From assembly GCF_040566695.1 (NCBI RefSeq), contig NZ_JBEXAE010000007.1, positions 1 through 64,000 of the forward strand: a stretch of 64,000 nt of DNA, written 5' to 3'. The position numbers and the translations under genes were made by a program. This stretch comes from Sediminicola arcticus. Its GTDB lineage: Bacteria; Bacteroidota; Bacteroidia; Flavobacteriales; Flavobacteriaceae. Positions 35,099 to 44,715 of this stretch are shown one piece after another (positions within the stretch are counted from its first letter, which is position 1; each line of letters opens with the position of its first letter). Under the pieces are notes generated by a model that saw only the letters and a list, made by a program, of their open reading frames with translations, did not search any database and had not been told where the DNA came from.

Positions 35099-35992
35099 TT
35101 GAAAAATTATATTATTCAAGTAATGGTTACCTTCTGTATGCTTTCTAATCTTTCTACCCTTACTGCACAGAATACTTCAAAAAGGGTGTTAAATATTATT
35201 GTTTTTGGTGCCCATCCAGATGACTGTGATAATAAAATGGGCGGTACAGCAGCTCTGTTTGCTCAAATGGGCCACCGTGTTAAATTTGTTTCTATAACCA
35301 ATGGCGATGCAGGACATTATGAAAAGGGTGGAGGAAACCTCGCGAAAATCAGAAGAAAGGAAGCTCAAGAATCGGCAAAAAGATTAGGTATAGAATATAC
35401 TGTTCTTGACAATCATGATGGTGAACTTTTTCCAACGATAGAAGTAAGACACCAGGTGATAAGAGAAATAAGAAATTGGGATGCAGATGTAGTACTTACA
35501 CATAGGCCTGTAGATTATCATCCAGACCATAGATATACGGGGGTTTTGGTACAAGATGCAGCCTACTTGGTAATTGTACCTAATGTGACACCAGATACCC
35601 CACCATTACAAAAGAATCCGGTTTTTCTATACTTACAGGATCATTTTCAAAAACCAAATGAATTTAAAGCCGATATAGCAGTAGATATTACCAGTGTTTT
35701 TGACCAAAAAATGGACGGTTTAGATGCACACACTTCTCAGTTTTACGAATGGTTACCTTGGACTGAAGGAAAACTTGCTGAGGTTCCAAAAAACGAAAAA
35801 GAGAAAAGAGCCTTTCTCATTAAAAATTGGAGTAGACCTATATCTCCTAAAGTAAGGGAATCTTTAGTAAAATGGTATGGTTCAAAAAAAGCAATGACAG
35901 CGGTACATGCAGAAGCTTTTGAAATTTGTGAATATGGGAAGCAACCAACTGATGAAGAAATAAGACAACTTTTTCCAATGTTGAACAATTAA
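35099..35992 (+). CDS. Exported PIG-L family deacetylase
   Basis: 297 aa from a TTG at 35099; an ATG at 35123 gives 289 aa and a slightly shorter signal peptide, and either may be used. The mature part has the zinc site AHPDD (about 37-41) and HPDHR (about 142-146), GNGDAG and VVLTHRPVDYHPD. PIG-L proteins remove N-acetyl (GlcNAc-type) groups, a few others acyl groups. Signal ending LTAQ implies periplasmic activity on imported sugar. 45% or more visibly shared with the next gene, a tandem paralog; gap 11 bp. Confidence 0.85.
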   Translation: MKNYIIQVMVTFCMLSNLSTLTAQNTSKRVLNIIVFGAHPDDCDNKMGGTAALFAQMGHRVKFVSITNGDAGHYEKGGGNLAKIRRKEAQESAKRLGIEYTVLDNHDGELFPTIEVRHQVIREIRNWDADVVLTHRPVDYHPDHRYTGVLVQDAAYLVIVPNVTPDTPPLQKNPVFLYLQDHFQKPNEFKADIAVDITSVFDQKMDGLDAHTSQFYEWLPWTEGKLAEVPKNEKEKRAFLIKNWSRPISPKVRESLVKWYGSKKAMTAVHAEAFEICEYGKQPTDEEIRQLFPMLNN

Positions 35993-36003
35993 AAATATAG
36001 AAG

Positions 36004-36894
36004 ATGAAAAAAATAACATTTTTAGTACTAATAGCTATGATTAGCCTTGGTTCTTCTGCACAAGAGCAAATCAACAAGCCTTTAAGAATTATTGCAATAG
36101 GTGCTCATCCTGATGATTGTGATTCAAAATTTGGAGGTACAGCGGCATTATATGCAAAATTAGGACATAAGGTAAAATTCCTTGCCCTTACCAATGGAGA
36201 TGCAGGTCACCAAAACATGGGGGGTGGTGTCTTAGGAAAAAGAAGAAGGGAAGAAGCTAAAAAAGCTGGTGAAGTTTTAGGAGTAGAGTATGATGTTTTG
36301 GACAATCATGATGCAGAATTAATACCAACTTTAAACGTAAGACACCAGGTCATTAGAAAAATCAGAGAATGGGATGCAGATATTGTCCTGGGTCTACGCC
36401 CTAATGATTATCATCCAGATCATAGAAATGCAGGCATAGTTGTACAAGATGCTGCCTATTTAGTAATTGTACCTAATGTTACTCCAGATACTCCGCCTTT
36501 AAAGAAAAACCCAATTTTCTTATATATGCAAGATGGGTTCCAAAAGCCGTATCCATTTTCAAAAGATATTGCGGTTGTCATAGATGATGTTATAGATCAA
36601 AAACAAAGAGCTTTTGCAGAACATGAATCACAGGTCTTTGAGTGGATGCCTTGGACAATGGGAATGGATGAAAACGATATTCCAAAAGGAAAAGAAGAGC
36701 GTTTGGCTTGGATGAAAAACGTGTATCTAAAAGAAACAAAGTTAGATCAGTCAGGAGTAGATGCAGTTAAAAAGTGGTATCCAAAAATTGACATATCTAA
36801 GGTAAAGAATGTAGAATTTTTTGAGATATGCGAATATGGAAAACAGCCTACAGATGAAGAAATAAAATACTTTTTTCCAATGTTAAAACAATAA
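36004..36894 (+). CDS. Second exported PIG-L family deacetylase
   Basis: 296 aa. Signal peptide (MKKITFLVLIAMISLGSSAQ); AHPDDCD (zinc Asp/His), GDAGHQNMGGG, VLGLRPNDYHPDHRNAG with the second His, and the same C-terminal FEICEYGKQPTDEEI as the preceding gene. The two proteins share the whole frame with differing loops, so they arose by duplication and may act on different positions or linkages of the glycan. Tightly linked (11 bp) and upstream of a sugar transporter and a sugar kinase. Confidence 0.88.
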   Translation: MKKITFLVLIAMISLGSSAQEQINKPLRIIAIGAHPDDCDSKFGGTAALYAKLGHKVKFLALTNGDAGHQNMGGGVLGKRRREEAKKAGEVLGVEYDVLDNHDAELIPTLNVRHQVIRKIREWDADIVLGLRPNDYHPDHRNAGIVVQDAAYLVIVPNVTPDTPPLKKNPIFLYMQDGFQKPYPFSKDIAVVIDDVIDQKQRAFAEHESQVFEWMPWTMGMDENDIPKGKEERLAWMKNVYLKETKLDQSGVDAVKKWYPKIDISKVKNVEFFEICEYGKQPTDEEIKYFFPMLKQ

Positions 36895-36942
36895 AAATAG
36901 CAGTAAGAAACACCCAATTAGTAACTAAACCAAATTCCAGAT

Positions 36943-38205
36943 ATGGAGAACCAAAAGAAACAAACAAAGAAATTCTATCACATCATCGTATTGGTTATGA
37001 TGGTTTTCTTTGTCATATCTTTCATAACAAATATTCTTAATTCTATAATTGTAGATGTAAAACAGAGTTTTGAATTAAGCTTAACTTTAACTGGACTATT
37101 GCCATTTTCATTTTTTATTGCTTATGGTATCATGTCCATTCCTGCAGGTTTTTTAGCAGAAAAATACGGAGATAAAACATTATTGGTCGCTTCTTTTTTT
37201 GTGATGATGTTGGCTTCTTTTCTTTTCGCCTTTAATCCTAGTTATATTACGTTTACCATAACCTTATTCAGTTTAGGCTGTTGTATGGCCGTATTGCAAG
37301 TGGTAATTAACCCAATGCTTAGAGTTGCTGGTGGCGAAGAGCATTTTGCCTTTAATTCTGTGTTGGCACAACTTGTATTTGGTTTAGCCTCTTTTGCTAG
37401 TCCTTATCTGTATAAGTATTTAGTCAGCAATAATAGCACAAACACCCAAGATCTTGCTGCTTTATTAAAAAACTATGTACCTGCAGACCTTCCTTGGGTT
37501 TCGTTATATTATGTTTTTTCATTTATTGCTTTTATAATGTTGTTGGTTGTTCTTTTTGTGAAGTACCCAAAAATTGATAGAAATGAAGATGAAAAAGCAG
37601 GGGACAAGGGATCTTACCTAAGTCTTTTGAAAAACAAATGGACCTTGTTATATTTTTTAGGAATCTTTTGTTATGTAGGGACGGAACAAGGTATAGGAAA
37701 TTGGATTTCCCAGTTTTTAGCTGAATATCATGGCTTGGACCCTCAAACAACTGGAGCAGACACTGTAGCTTATTTTTGGGCTATGCTTACAGTGGGATGT
37801 CTTTTAGGACTTCTTTTATTAAAAGTAATGGATAGCCGAAAATTATTGATATCTGCAACTATAGTAACCATAATTACAATTGTTTTAGCTATTACAGGCT
37901 CATCACAAATGGCATTGATTGCTTTTCCTTTAATTGGTTTTTTTATATCGGTAATGTGGTCTATCATTTTTTCTTTGGCTCTTAACTCAGTAAAAAGTCA
38001 TCATGGATCATTATCAGGGATCTTATGTACCGGAATTGCTGGTGGTGCCATTGTTCCTTTTATAGTGGGTTGGTTAGGAGAGCTTATCAATCTCAGGGCA
38101 GCAATGTTTTTTCTGATAATTCCCTTGCTTTTTATTTTATCAATAGGTTTTTGGGCTAATCCTTTGGTTAATAACAAAACGATTAGTTTAAAAAAAGAGA
38201 GCTAA
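36943..38205 (+). CDS. Sugar MFS transporter (FHS family, FucP/GluP-like)
   Basis: 420 aa, 12 membrane helices. MFS motif MSIPAGFLAEKYGDKTLL between helices 2 and 3, and VVINPMLRVAGGEEHFAFNSVLAQLVFGLASF of the FHS subfamily, which imports fucose, glucose, galactose or amino sugars by H+ symport. It would carry the monosaccharide released in the periplasm across the inner membrane. 48 bp after the deacetylase gene and 4 bp before the kinase. Confidence 0.9.
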   Translation: MENQKKQTKKFYHIIVLVMMVFFVISFITNILNSIIVDVKQSFELSLTLTGLLPFSFFIAYGIMSIPAGFLAEKYGDKTLLVASFFVMMLASFLFAFNPSYITFTITLFSLGCCMAVLQVVINPMLRVAGGEEHFAFNSVLAQLVFGLASFASPYLYKYLVSNNSTNTQDLAALLKNYVPADLPWVSLYYVFSFIAFIMLLVVLFVKYPKIDRNEDEKAGDKGSYLSLLKNKWTLLYFLGIFCYVGTEQGIGNWISQFLAEYHGLDPQTTGADTVAYFWAMLTVGCLLGLLLLKVMDSRKLLISATIVTIITIVLAITGSSQMALIAFPLIGFFISVMWSIIFSLALNSVKSHHGSLSGILCTGIAGGAIVPFIVGWLGELINLRAAMFFLIIPLLFILSIGFWANPLVNNKTISLKKES

Positions 38206-38209
38206 AACT

Positions 38210-39073
38210 ATGAGAGTAGAACTGCTTGGGGTAGATATAGGAGGAACAACAATACATGTTGGTTTGGTAGCAAATAATTCAATTAAAAAAGAAGCTAAAA
38301 TTCTTGTTGATAGAGAGGCTGCGGCAGCTATTACGCTTCAAAGTTTACTAAATGTTATACGCCAAAATTTGACTGGAAATGTTGTAGCTATTGGTATTGG
38401 CGTTCCAGCAGTTGTAGATCCGGACAAAGGAATTGTTTACGATGTGCAAAACATCCCCTCATGGAAAGAAATTCCATTGAAAAGCATTCTTGAAAAAGAG
38501 TTTAACATTCCTGTTTTTATAAACAATGATGCCAATTGTTTTGCATTAGGTGAGTTCACTTATGGACAGGCAAAAAACTATAAAAATATCATAGGACTTT
38601 CCTTAGGAACAGGGATTGGAATGGGTATAATTAGTAACGGTATGTTATATAATGGCGTGCTCTGTGGCGCAGGTGAAATTGGAATGTTGTCCTATAAAGA
38701 TAGTATTATAGAAAATTATGCAAGTAGCTTTTTTTTTACAGAACACTACAATGCTACCGCCAAAGATCTTGCAGATGAAGCTAGGAATGGAGACAAAATA
38801 GCATTACAGGCTTTTAATGAATATGGGTCTCATTTAGGAGAGGCTATCAAAAATATATTGTATTTGTTTGCTCCCCAAGCAATAATTCTCGGGGGTTCTA
38901 TTAGTAAGGCATATCCTTTTTTTAAAGAAAAGATGTTAGAAAGCGTACAAGGTTTTGCGTATCAAAAACAAATTGAAAATCTAATTATAGAGGTGTCACA
39001 AACAAATGGATCGGCACTATTAGGAGCTGCCTCTTTGTGTCTCCAGAAAACAAATAATAATGCATTAAACTAA
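38210..39073 (+). CDS. ROK-family sugar kinase
   Basis: 287 aa. N-terminal phosphate-binding LLGVDIGGTTIHVGLV, the catalytic-Asp segment VFINNDANCFALGEF, and GLSLGTGIGMGIISNG. ROK kinases phosphorylate glucose, GlcNAc, ManNAc or fructose. The usual zinc-binding cluster (CxCGxxGCxE after GHM) is absent: after GAGEIGMLSY the text goes to KDSIIENYASSFFF. This loss is known in some ROK proteins. No DNA-binding domain, so a kinase rather than a repressor. 4 bp from both neighbours, thus one operon with transporter and lyase-like protein. Confidence 0.87.
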   Translation: MRVELLGVDIGGTTIHVGLVANNSIKKEAKILVDREAAAAITLQSLLNVIRQNLTGNVVAIGIGVPAVVDPDKGIVYDVQNIPSWKEIPLKSILEKEFNIPVFINNDANCFALGEFTYGQAKNYKNIIGLSLGTGIGMGIISNGMLYNGVLCGAGEIGMLSYKDSIIENYASSFFFTEHYNATAKDLADEARNGDKIALQAFNEYGSHLGEAIKNILYLFAPQAIILGGSISKAYPFFKEKMLESVQGFAYQKQIENLIIEVSQTNGSALLGAASLCLQKTNNNALN

Positions 39074-39077
39074 ATAT

Positions 39078-41693
39078 ATGAGAAATAAAATATTCTTATT
39101 GTTAATCCTGCTTATATCGGTAAATTTATCCGCAGCAATAAGTAATCAAATACCCATTAAGATTGAAAACAATAAAAAGGGAGCTCCTATTACCTTGGGA
39201 ATCCCGTTCCCTAAAGGAGAACTTTATTCACCAGATAATGTGAGATTGCTAAATAGTAAAGGAAAAGAAATTGTATGCCAAACTACAGAAGTAACCACTT
39301 GGAAACCAGCAGACGATAGTATTAAATGGATCTGGGTATTCTTTTTTGCTGATGAGAATGTAGATTATACTTTAGAGTATGGAGAAGGAATCTATGCGAT
39401 GGAAGCAGAAAACAGAATTGAGTCTGTAAACAACATGAGGCCCAGAGGGGGAATAATTGTGAATACGGGTACATTAAAGTTTAGGATCAATAAAAAAGGA
39501 AATGGATTTTTAGATGAAGTCTATATTGATAAGAATAATGACAAGGAATTTTCTGAAGATGAGTTAATAGCATCTGCCTTAGAAGATTCTAGAGGTACCT
39601 TTTTAGATGTTTTAGATGATTCTGGAATAGATTTGTCTAAAGCAACTGTAAATGAGGTTTTTAGAGAAATTGGATCTGGTCCCTTACACGCAATCTTTAG
39701 AGTAGAGGGCACCTATAAATACAATAAAACAGACAATAATGATTCTCCATTTTCTATGAGAATACATGCCTATGCCGGTAAAAGCTATATCAAAGTTTTG
39801 CATACACTTACGTATACTGGTGTGCCAGATAAGCATAAAATACAAAAAGGGGAACACAGCAACATAGCGACTCAAAAAGAAGTAATTCTTTCAGAAGATA
39901 CTGCTAATGATAAAGGATGGACACAACCTAACGACCAAATTTCTGGTTGTGGGTTAACATTCAAATATCATCTAGATAAAGAAGTACAGTTCGCTACTTC
40001 TACTAATCAAGAAAGAGATCTTAATACGAGAAAAGATTTTGATTTGTATACCGCTCCTTTGTCAAATAAAAAGACAGGTGTTCTACAAATAGGACCTAAG
40101 CAAAATAGGGAAAAAAAGGGATCTACTTCAATGCAGAGAGAAGAAGGTTTTATTGCAACGATTTTTGAAGATAATAATGTGCAAACAAAAGCACAGAGAG
40201 CTAAAGGATGGATAGATATATCAGACACATCTAAAGGTATTAGTGTAGGAATAAAAAATTTCCTTCAAGAATATCCAAAAGAATTAGAAATAGACCCAAA
40301 AACGAATACGGTGAATGCTTATGTATGGCCTGTTAGTATTGATCCAATGAGTTTTGAAAGAAAAAACACAAAATTAGACGGAGAAATGCTGGATAATTTT
40401 GCACAAGGTACTACCAAAACAACAGAGTTCATTTATTATTTCCATGCAAAGGAAAAGATCGATAATATTTATCTTACCATGGATTATGTTTTAGATCCAC
40501 CTATTGCACACGCTAGTCCTGAATGGTATACGGCTTCTAAGGTCTATGGCAATATGGCTCCTTACAGTACTAAATTTCCAGAATTTGAAAATGCCTTACA
40601 GTATAAATATGATTGGATAGCATTTAATCAAGAATGGGAATCTTGGTTTGGTATTTTTGATTTTGGAGATATAAAAACCAATTATTTCAATGACGAATGG
40701 CACATGTGGAATAATAACGAGCCCACAGTTGATTTTAGTTTGTGGACAAATTTTATGAGAACTGGAAATCCCAAATATTACCATATGGCTCAAAATATGA
40801 GCAAACACAGTATGGATGTTGATAATATTCACTGGCCAAGAAAAAGAAATTACGTAGGAGAAATCAATGATGCCATAGATTTTTGGAACTATGAAGATGA
40901 ACCAGAATCTACACCTTATCTAGGGATTGGTCGAAGACACGGAGACGAACATTGGAACGCATTGTTAAGCGCTCATGTGTGGATCCAAGGCTGGATTGCT
41001 TCTTATTACATAACAGGGGATCAAAGGGCATTGGAGATCGCTAAAATGACAGGAGATACTTATCTTAAAAGAATTTGGGGAGAACATGACTTAAGAGGAA
41101 GAAGATTGTATTTATCCGTTCTCAATTTAGTAGAACTTTATGATGCCACTAAACTAGAAAAGTATAAAACAGAATTAGATGATAGGGTAAGAATAATGCT
41201 AGAACTACAAAAGGAACAAGGTGGCAATATTTTGTTGGATAGATATGGGTACTCCCAAACTTATGTAGCTCAGGGACTTTACAAGTATTACCAGTTAACA
41301 GGAAGTAAGGAAGTAAAGAAGGCTCTTATTGACCATGCAAGATGGGTAAAGAACGTACCGCCACTTAATCATCAAATGGAGTCTTATTTAGCTACCATCT
41401 ATCCCTTAATCATTGGATATGATCTAAGTGGAAATAAAACATTTTTTGGCGAGGCAATGAAAAGATCAGAATTACTTAAGGTGTCAAAATTATCTCTAAA
41501 CTTAAATAAAGATGTTACTCAAAAAGAGTATAGCGAAGCTTTATTAAAAATTTCAAGATTACCAAAAGATGAAGGAGAAACTGCAATTTGGGACCTTAAC
41601 CAAGGATTAAGAGTTTTTGGCTGGACACACGCCAATAACATTCCTTATTTGTTGTATTGGTTAAATAAATCCGATGATATAAATACAAAGTAG
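39078..41693 (+). CDS. PcRGLX/YetA-like polysaccharide lyase-family protein
   Basis: 871 aa with an N-terminal signal peptide (ending NLSAA). The first ~300 residues form the RIFT-barrel-like domain of the PcRGLX/YetA family (IENNKKGAPITLGIPFPKGEL, DDSIKWIWVFFFAD), followed by a central beta domain and a C-terminal helical toroid (~500-860: IAFNQEWESWFGIFDFGD, GRRHGDEHWNALLSAHVWIQGW, RTGNPKYY). Fungal exo-rhamnogalacturonan lyase PcRGLX (CAZy PL26) has this three-domain layout. Substrate may be a uronic-acid-containing or related glycan; inference. Follows the kinase by 4 bp. No other obvious glycosidase or sulfatase is encoded here. Confidence 0.78.
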   Translation: MRNKIFLLLILLISVNLSAAISNQIPIKIENNKKGAPITLGIPFPKGELYSPDNVRLLNSKGKEIVCQTTEVTTWKPADDSIKWIWVFFFADENVDYTLEYGEGIYAMEAENRIESVNNMRPRGGIIVNTGTLKFRINKKGNGFLDEVYIDKNNDKEFSEDELIASALEDSRGTFLDVLDDSGIDLSKATVNEVFREIGSGPLHAIFRVEGTYKYNKTDNNDSPFSMRIHAYAGKSYIKVLHTLTYTGVPDKHKIQKGEHSNIATQKEVILSEDTANDKGWTQPNDQISGCGLTFKYHLDKEVQFATSTNQERDLNTRKDFDLYTAPLSNKKTGVLQIGPKQNREKKGSTSMQREEGFIATIFEDNNVQTKAQRAKGWIDISDTSKGISVGIKNFLQEYPKELEIDPKTNTVNAYVWPVSIDPMSFERKNTKLDGEMLDNFAQGTTKTTEFIYYFHAKEKIDNIYLTMDYVLDPPIAHASPEWYTASKVYGNMAPYSTKFPEFENALQYKYDWIAFNQEWESWFGIFDFGDIKTNYFNDEWHMWNNNEPTVDFSLWTNFMRTGNPKYYHMAQNMSKHSMDVDNIHWPRKRNYVGEINDAIDFWNYEDEPESTPYLGIGRRHGDEHWNALLSAHVWIQGWIASYYITGDQRALEIAKMTGDTYLKRIWGEHDLRGRRLYLSVLNLVELYDATKLEKYKTELDDRVRIMLELQKEQGGNILLDRYGYSQTYVAQGLYKYYQLTGSKEVKKALIDHARWVKNVPPLNHQMESYLATIYPLIIGYDLSGNKTFFGEAMKRSELLKVSKLSLNLNKDVTQKEYSEALLKISRLPKDEGETAIWDLNQGLRVFGWTHANNIPYLLYWLNKSDDINTK

Positions 41694-41708
41694 GTTTTTT
41701 TAAATTTC

Positions 41709-41752
41709 AAAATTAACAAACCATACTCATTAGAGTGTGGTTTATTAATTTT
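41709..41752 (+). terminator. Intrinsic terminator after the PUL
   Basis: AAAATTAA-AAACCA-ACTC stem pairs with GAGT-TGGTTT-TTAATTTT, interrupted by three single-base bulges, loop ATTA. 16 bp after the lyase-like gene. Marks the end of the operon. Confidence 0.7.
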
Positions 41753-41820
41753 AGTATATGTGATAGGGAATTGTACTAGATATCCTTTTAAAGAACTTTC
41801 ATTACATAGTTATATATACA

Positions 41821-43260
41821 ATGAACATTACCAAAAAAACAATAGCTTTAATTACAGGTCCATTATCCTTTTTTGTTTTAACCTATTTTGATGCGCCATC
41901 AGGCATGCCTGAAAGTGCTTATCTGATGTTAGGCGTTACACTATGGATTGCTGTTTGGTGGGTTACAGAGGCTGTTCCTATTGCGGTTACAGCATTATTG
42001 CCTTTAATTTTATTTCCTATAGCGGGTATTATGAAAATAGCAGACACCACTGCGGCCTATGGTGATAAATATGTGTTCTTGTATTTGGGGGGGTTTTTCA
42101 TAGCCATAGCTATTGAAAAATGGAACTTGCATAAACGTATAGCCTTACATATTATTAATATAATTGGAACCAATATCTATAAAGTAATTCTTGGCTTTAT
42201 GGTAGCTACGGCGTTCTTATCTATGTGGATATCTAATACAGCTACCTCAGTGATGATGTTGCCTATTGGTATGTCTATTATATATCAATTAAAAGATAAC
42301 CCTATAACTATTGAAAATGAGAACTCCATTTTTGGAAAAGCCTTAATGCTTAGTATAGCATACTCGGCATCCATAGGAGGTATAGCCACTTTAATTGGTA
42401 CTCCTCCAAATTTAGTAATGGCTGGTTTTGTTCAAAAAGCATATGGCATTGAAATTACTTTTTGGCAGTGGTTGAAATTTGGTTTTCCAATCTCCATTTT
42501 ATTACTAGGTATTGCTTGGTTTTATTTAACCCGTATTGCTTTCAAATTCAAACAAAAAGAATTTCCAGGAGGGCAAAAGGAAATAAACCGACTAATAAAA
42601 GAACTGGGGCCAATGCAGTTTGAAGAAAAATTGGTGCTAATTGTTTTCGTTACTACGGCACTTTGTTGGATCACGCGTTCTTTTATATTACAATCTTTAA
42701 TACCAGGAATAGATGATACCATTATAGCCATGGGCGCAGCCATAGTTTTATTTATCATTCCAACAAAAGATAAAAAGCATCGTATCATTACTTGGGAAGA
42801 CTCTGTTAAAATACCTTGGGGAATTATTTTATTATTTGGTGGTGGTATGGCTTTGGCAGCAGGTTTTCAAACAACAGGTTTAGCAATTTGGCTTGGGAGC
42901 CAAGTAGATCTTCTAATAGGAGTTCCCCTATTTTTATTGATTCTCATCATTATAATATCAGTCAACTTTTTAACTGAAGTAACTTCAAATCTAGCAACAA
43001 CAGCTATGCTAATGCCTATTTTGGCTCCAATTGCTGTCTCATTGGATGTAGACCCGTTTATTTTAATCGTAGCTACAACAACTGCGGCATCTTGTGCTTT
43101 TATGCTTCCTGTTGCCACGCCTCCTAACGCTGTAGTCTTTGGTTCTGGGTATTTAAAAATTATTGATATGATAAAATCTGGTTTTTGGATGAATATTATA
43201 TCTATTGTTATTTTAACCTTTATGGTGTATTATGTACTTCCTGTTTTATGGGGATTGTAA
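41821..43260 (+). CDS. DASS (SLC13) family anion symporter
   Basis: 479 aa, 11-12 membrane helices. Paired sodium/substrate motifs SNTATSVMM (about 138-146) and its second-half counterpart SNLATTAMLMP are the SNT-type signatures of the divalent-anion:sodium symporter family; VPIAVTALLPL in helix 3 and LIGTPPNLVMAG are also typical. Imports dicarboxylates, citrate or sulfate with Na+. A substrate cannot be assigned. It follows the PUL on the same strand but behind a terminator, so it is likely transcribed on its own. Confidence 0.88.
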   Translation: MNITKKTIALITGPLSFFVLTYFDAPSGMPESAYLMLGVTLWIAVWWVTEAVPIAVTALLPLILFPIAGIMKIADTTAAYGDKYVFLYLGGFFIAIAIEKWNLHKRIALHIINIIGTNIYKVILGFMVATAFLSMWISNTATSVMMLPIGMSIIYQLKDNPITIENENSIFGKALMLSIAYSASIGGIATLIGTPPNLVMAGFVQKAYGIEITFWQWLKFGFPISILLLGIAWFYLTRIAFKFKQKEFPGGQKEINRLIKELGPMQFEEKLVLIVFVTTALCWITRSFILQSLIPGIDDTIIAMGAAIVLFIIPTKDKKHRIITWEDSVKIPWGIILLFGGGMALAAGFQTTGLAIWLGSQVDLLIGVPLFLLILIIIISVNFLTEVTSNLATTAMLMPILAPIAVSLDVDPFILIVATTTAASCAFMLPVATPPNAVVFGSGYLKIIDMIKSGFWMNIISIVILTFMVYYVLPVLWGL

Positions 43261-43725
43261 AAAGTTATTAATAATGTAAGATATTGAAAAAGGTAAGATC
43301 AATATTGGTTTATCTATTTTGATGTGCACTTATGGGGTAAGCATTCTTTTAAGGAACCATATGGCAAAATTCTTTTTCATTCTCACTTCAAATGTCTAAC
43401 TTTTTGTACACATCTCTCAAATGATTCAACGAATTTACGCAGGACATTTATCCTTTAGAAATTCTTTAAAGGCTTAGATAAGTGCACTATAGCGGAACCA
43501 TAATTAGATGGGATAGTGCCACGAATTGAAATGGTTCATTAGGATGCTGTAAATCCTTTTTTTAGAATCAAATAGTGTAAGAAAAAGTGTGACGGTGCTG
43601 CCCTTTACTTTTATATTTGCACAAAAAATTATAGGTCTAGTGTTAATACTGATTTTTTAAGAAAAGGAAAAAAAATTAGTGCATTTAGGACCTAAGATGA
43701 AAAGGTAACAAATACAAGAATAAAA
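43261..43725. other. 465 bp intergenic, promoter region of copper island
   Basis: No gene recognised. See the separate promoter entry. Short inverted matches are present, none strong. Confidence 0.5.
43592..43627 (+). promoter_or_regulatory. Possible Bacteroidota-type promoter
   Basis: TATATTTG at 43612-43619 matches the -7 consensus TAnnTTTG of Bacteroidota vegetative promoters. No good -33 TTTG is seen at ~43590. Transcription would start near 43627, about 100 bp before the first gene of the copper island. Confidence 0.4.
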
Positions 43726-44235
43726 ATGAAAATGACAACGGGATTATGGATGCGTATCATTCATCGTTATTTAGGATTTTTCCTAGCAGGTATTATGGCT
43801 ATGTATGCCATCAGTGGAATCATTATGATTTTTCGCAACACCGATTTTTTAAAACAGGATGTTGCTGTAGAACGGGAATTAAAACCAAATTTAGCATCGG
43901 TGGAATTAGGAGCTGCGTTAAAGATCAAAGGATTTAAACCTGAAAAAACAGAAGGAAATACGGTCTATTTTGCCCAAGGGAAATACAATACAGAGACAGG
44001 CATGGCTAATTACACTAAGAAGGAGCTTCCCTTGCTTCTTGACAAAATGGAACATTTGCATAAAGCCACTACCAATAGTCCAATATATTGGTTAAATATT
44101 TTCTTTGGAGTATCCTTATTGTTTTTTGTGGTCTCGGCATTCTGGATGTTTATGCCCAAAACAACTGTTTTTAAGAAGGGGGTTTTGTTTAGTTTGGCAG
44201 GTATCGTAGTGACCTTGATTTTACTGTTTGTTTGA
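43726..44235 (+). CDS. PepSY-associated membrane protein
   Basis: 169 aa. One helix near the N-terminus (YLGFFLAGIMAMYAISGIIMIF), a ~70-residue periplasmic domain (LKPNLASVELGAALKIKGFKPEKTEGN..) and two C-terminal helices (IYWLNIFFGVSLLFFVVSAFWMF; GVLFSLAGIVVTLILLFV). The WMRIIHRYLG start and overall layout are those of PepSY-TM proteins in Bacteroidota, often linked to copper or iron-reduction genes. Molecular role not established. It starts the plus-strand copper island but ends with a terminator, so it is a separate transcript. Confidence 0.75.
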   Translation: MKMTTGLWMRIIHRYLGFFLAGIMAMYAISGIIMIFRNTDFLKQDVAVERELKPNLASVELGAALKIKGFKPEKTEGNTVYFAQGKYNTETGMANYTKKELPLLLDKMEHLHKATTNSPIYWLNIFFGVSLLFFVVSAFWMFMPKTTVFKKGVLFSLAGIVVTLILLFV

Positions 44236-44266
44236 TAGCAATAGAATTCACGAATTTCATAGTAAC

Positions 44267-44301
44267 AAAAAAGGAGTGATGCATGGCATCACTCCTTTTT
44301 T
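44267..44301 (+). terminator. Intrinsic terminator (bidirectional shape)
   Basis: AAAAAAGGAGTGATGC (44267-44282) pairs with 44286-44301 over a 3-nt loop and ends in TTTTTT. 31 bp after the PepSY-type gene. Confidence 0.88.
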
Positions 44302-44328
44302 CATATTGTACAATTACAATGTATACTG

Positions 44329-44427
44329 CTAATTGTAGTGTAAGGCTATCTGGGCAAGCTGTCCCACAATTTTAACTGAATCTTTCATGGTTTCATTTGT
44401 ATCATCCTCAATGAAAAGAATATTCAT
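44329..44427 (-). CDS. Tiny response-regulator-like remnant (32 aa)
   Basis: From ATG 44425-44427 it reads MNILFIEDDTNETMKDSVKI then VGQLAQIALHYN and a stop. MNILFIEDD is a typical first strand and acidic pocket of a REC domain, but the frame ends after 32 codons. It may be a fragment of a two-component regulator that once controlled the copper genes, or a real small protein. It ends 28 bp from the terminator. The rest of 44428-44685 has no other gene. Confidence 0.35.
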   Translation of the reverse strand: MNILFIEDDTNETMKDSVKIVGQLAQIALHYN

Positions 44428-44715
44428 AATTGTGGTGCATTAAAATTTAAATAACTAATATAATAAATAAAGTAAAAGCTAAGAGAAGCTGAATGGCAAT
44501 TATTTAAGGGTAAATGATTTAAGTCTAATTCGTAGCTGTTTGACATATTTTTGACCATGGAATTATTTATTTCAAAAATGCTCATCAAATAAAAAACCTG
44601 TGGCGTAATTTAAGTTCTTACAGTTATAAAAGTTGTTGGGTTATTTTGTTTATTGCATTTAAACTTTTGTTAACCAAGGCAATAAATGTTAAATTTTCGT
44701 AGTTTTGTTATTCGG

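Noticed and set aside
44329..44427. Full response regulator
   Set aside because: The frame ends after 32 codons and no continuation in other frames resembles a REC or DNA-binding domain.
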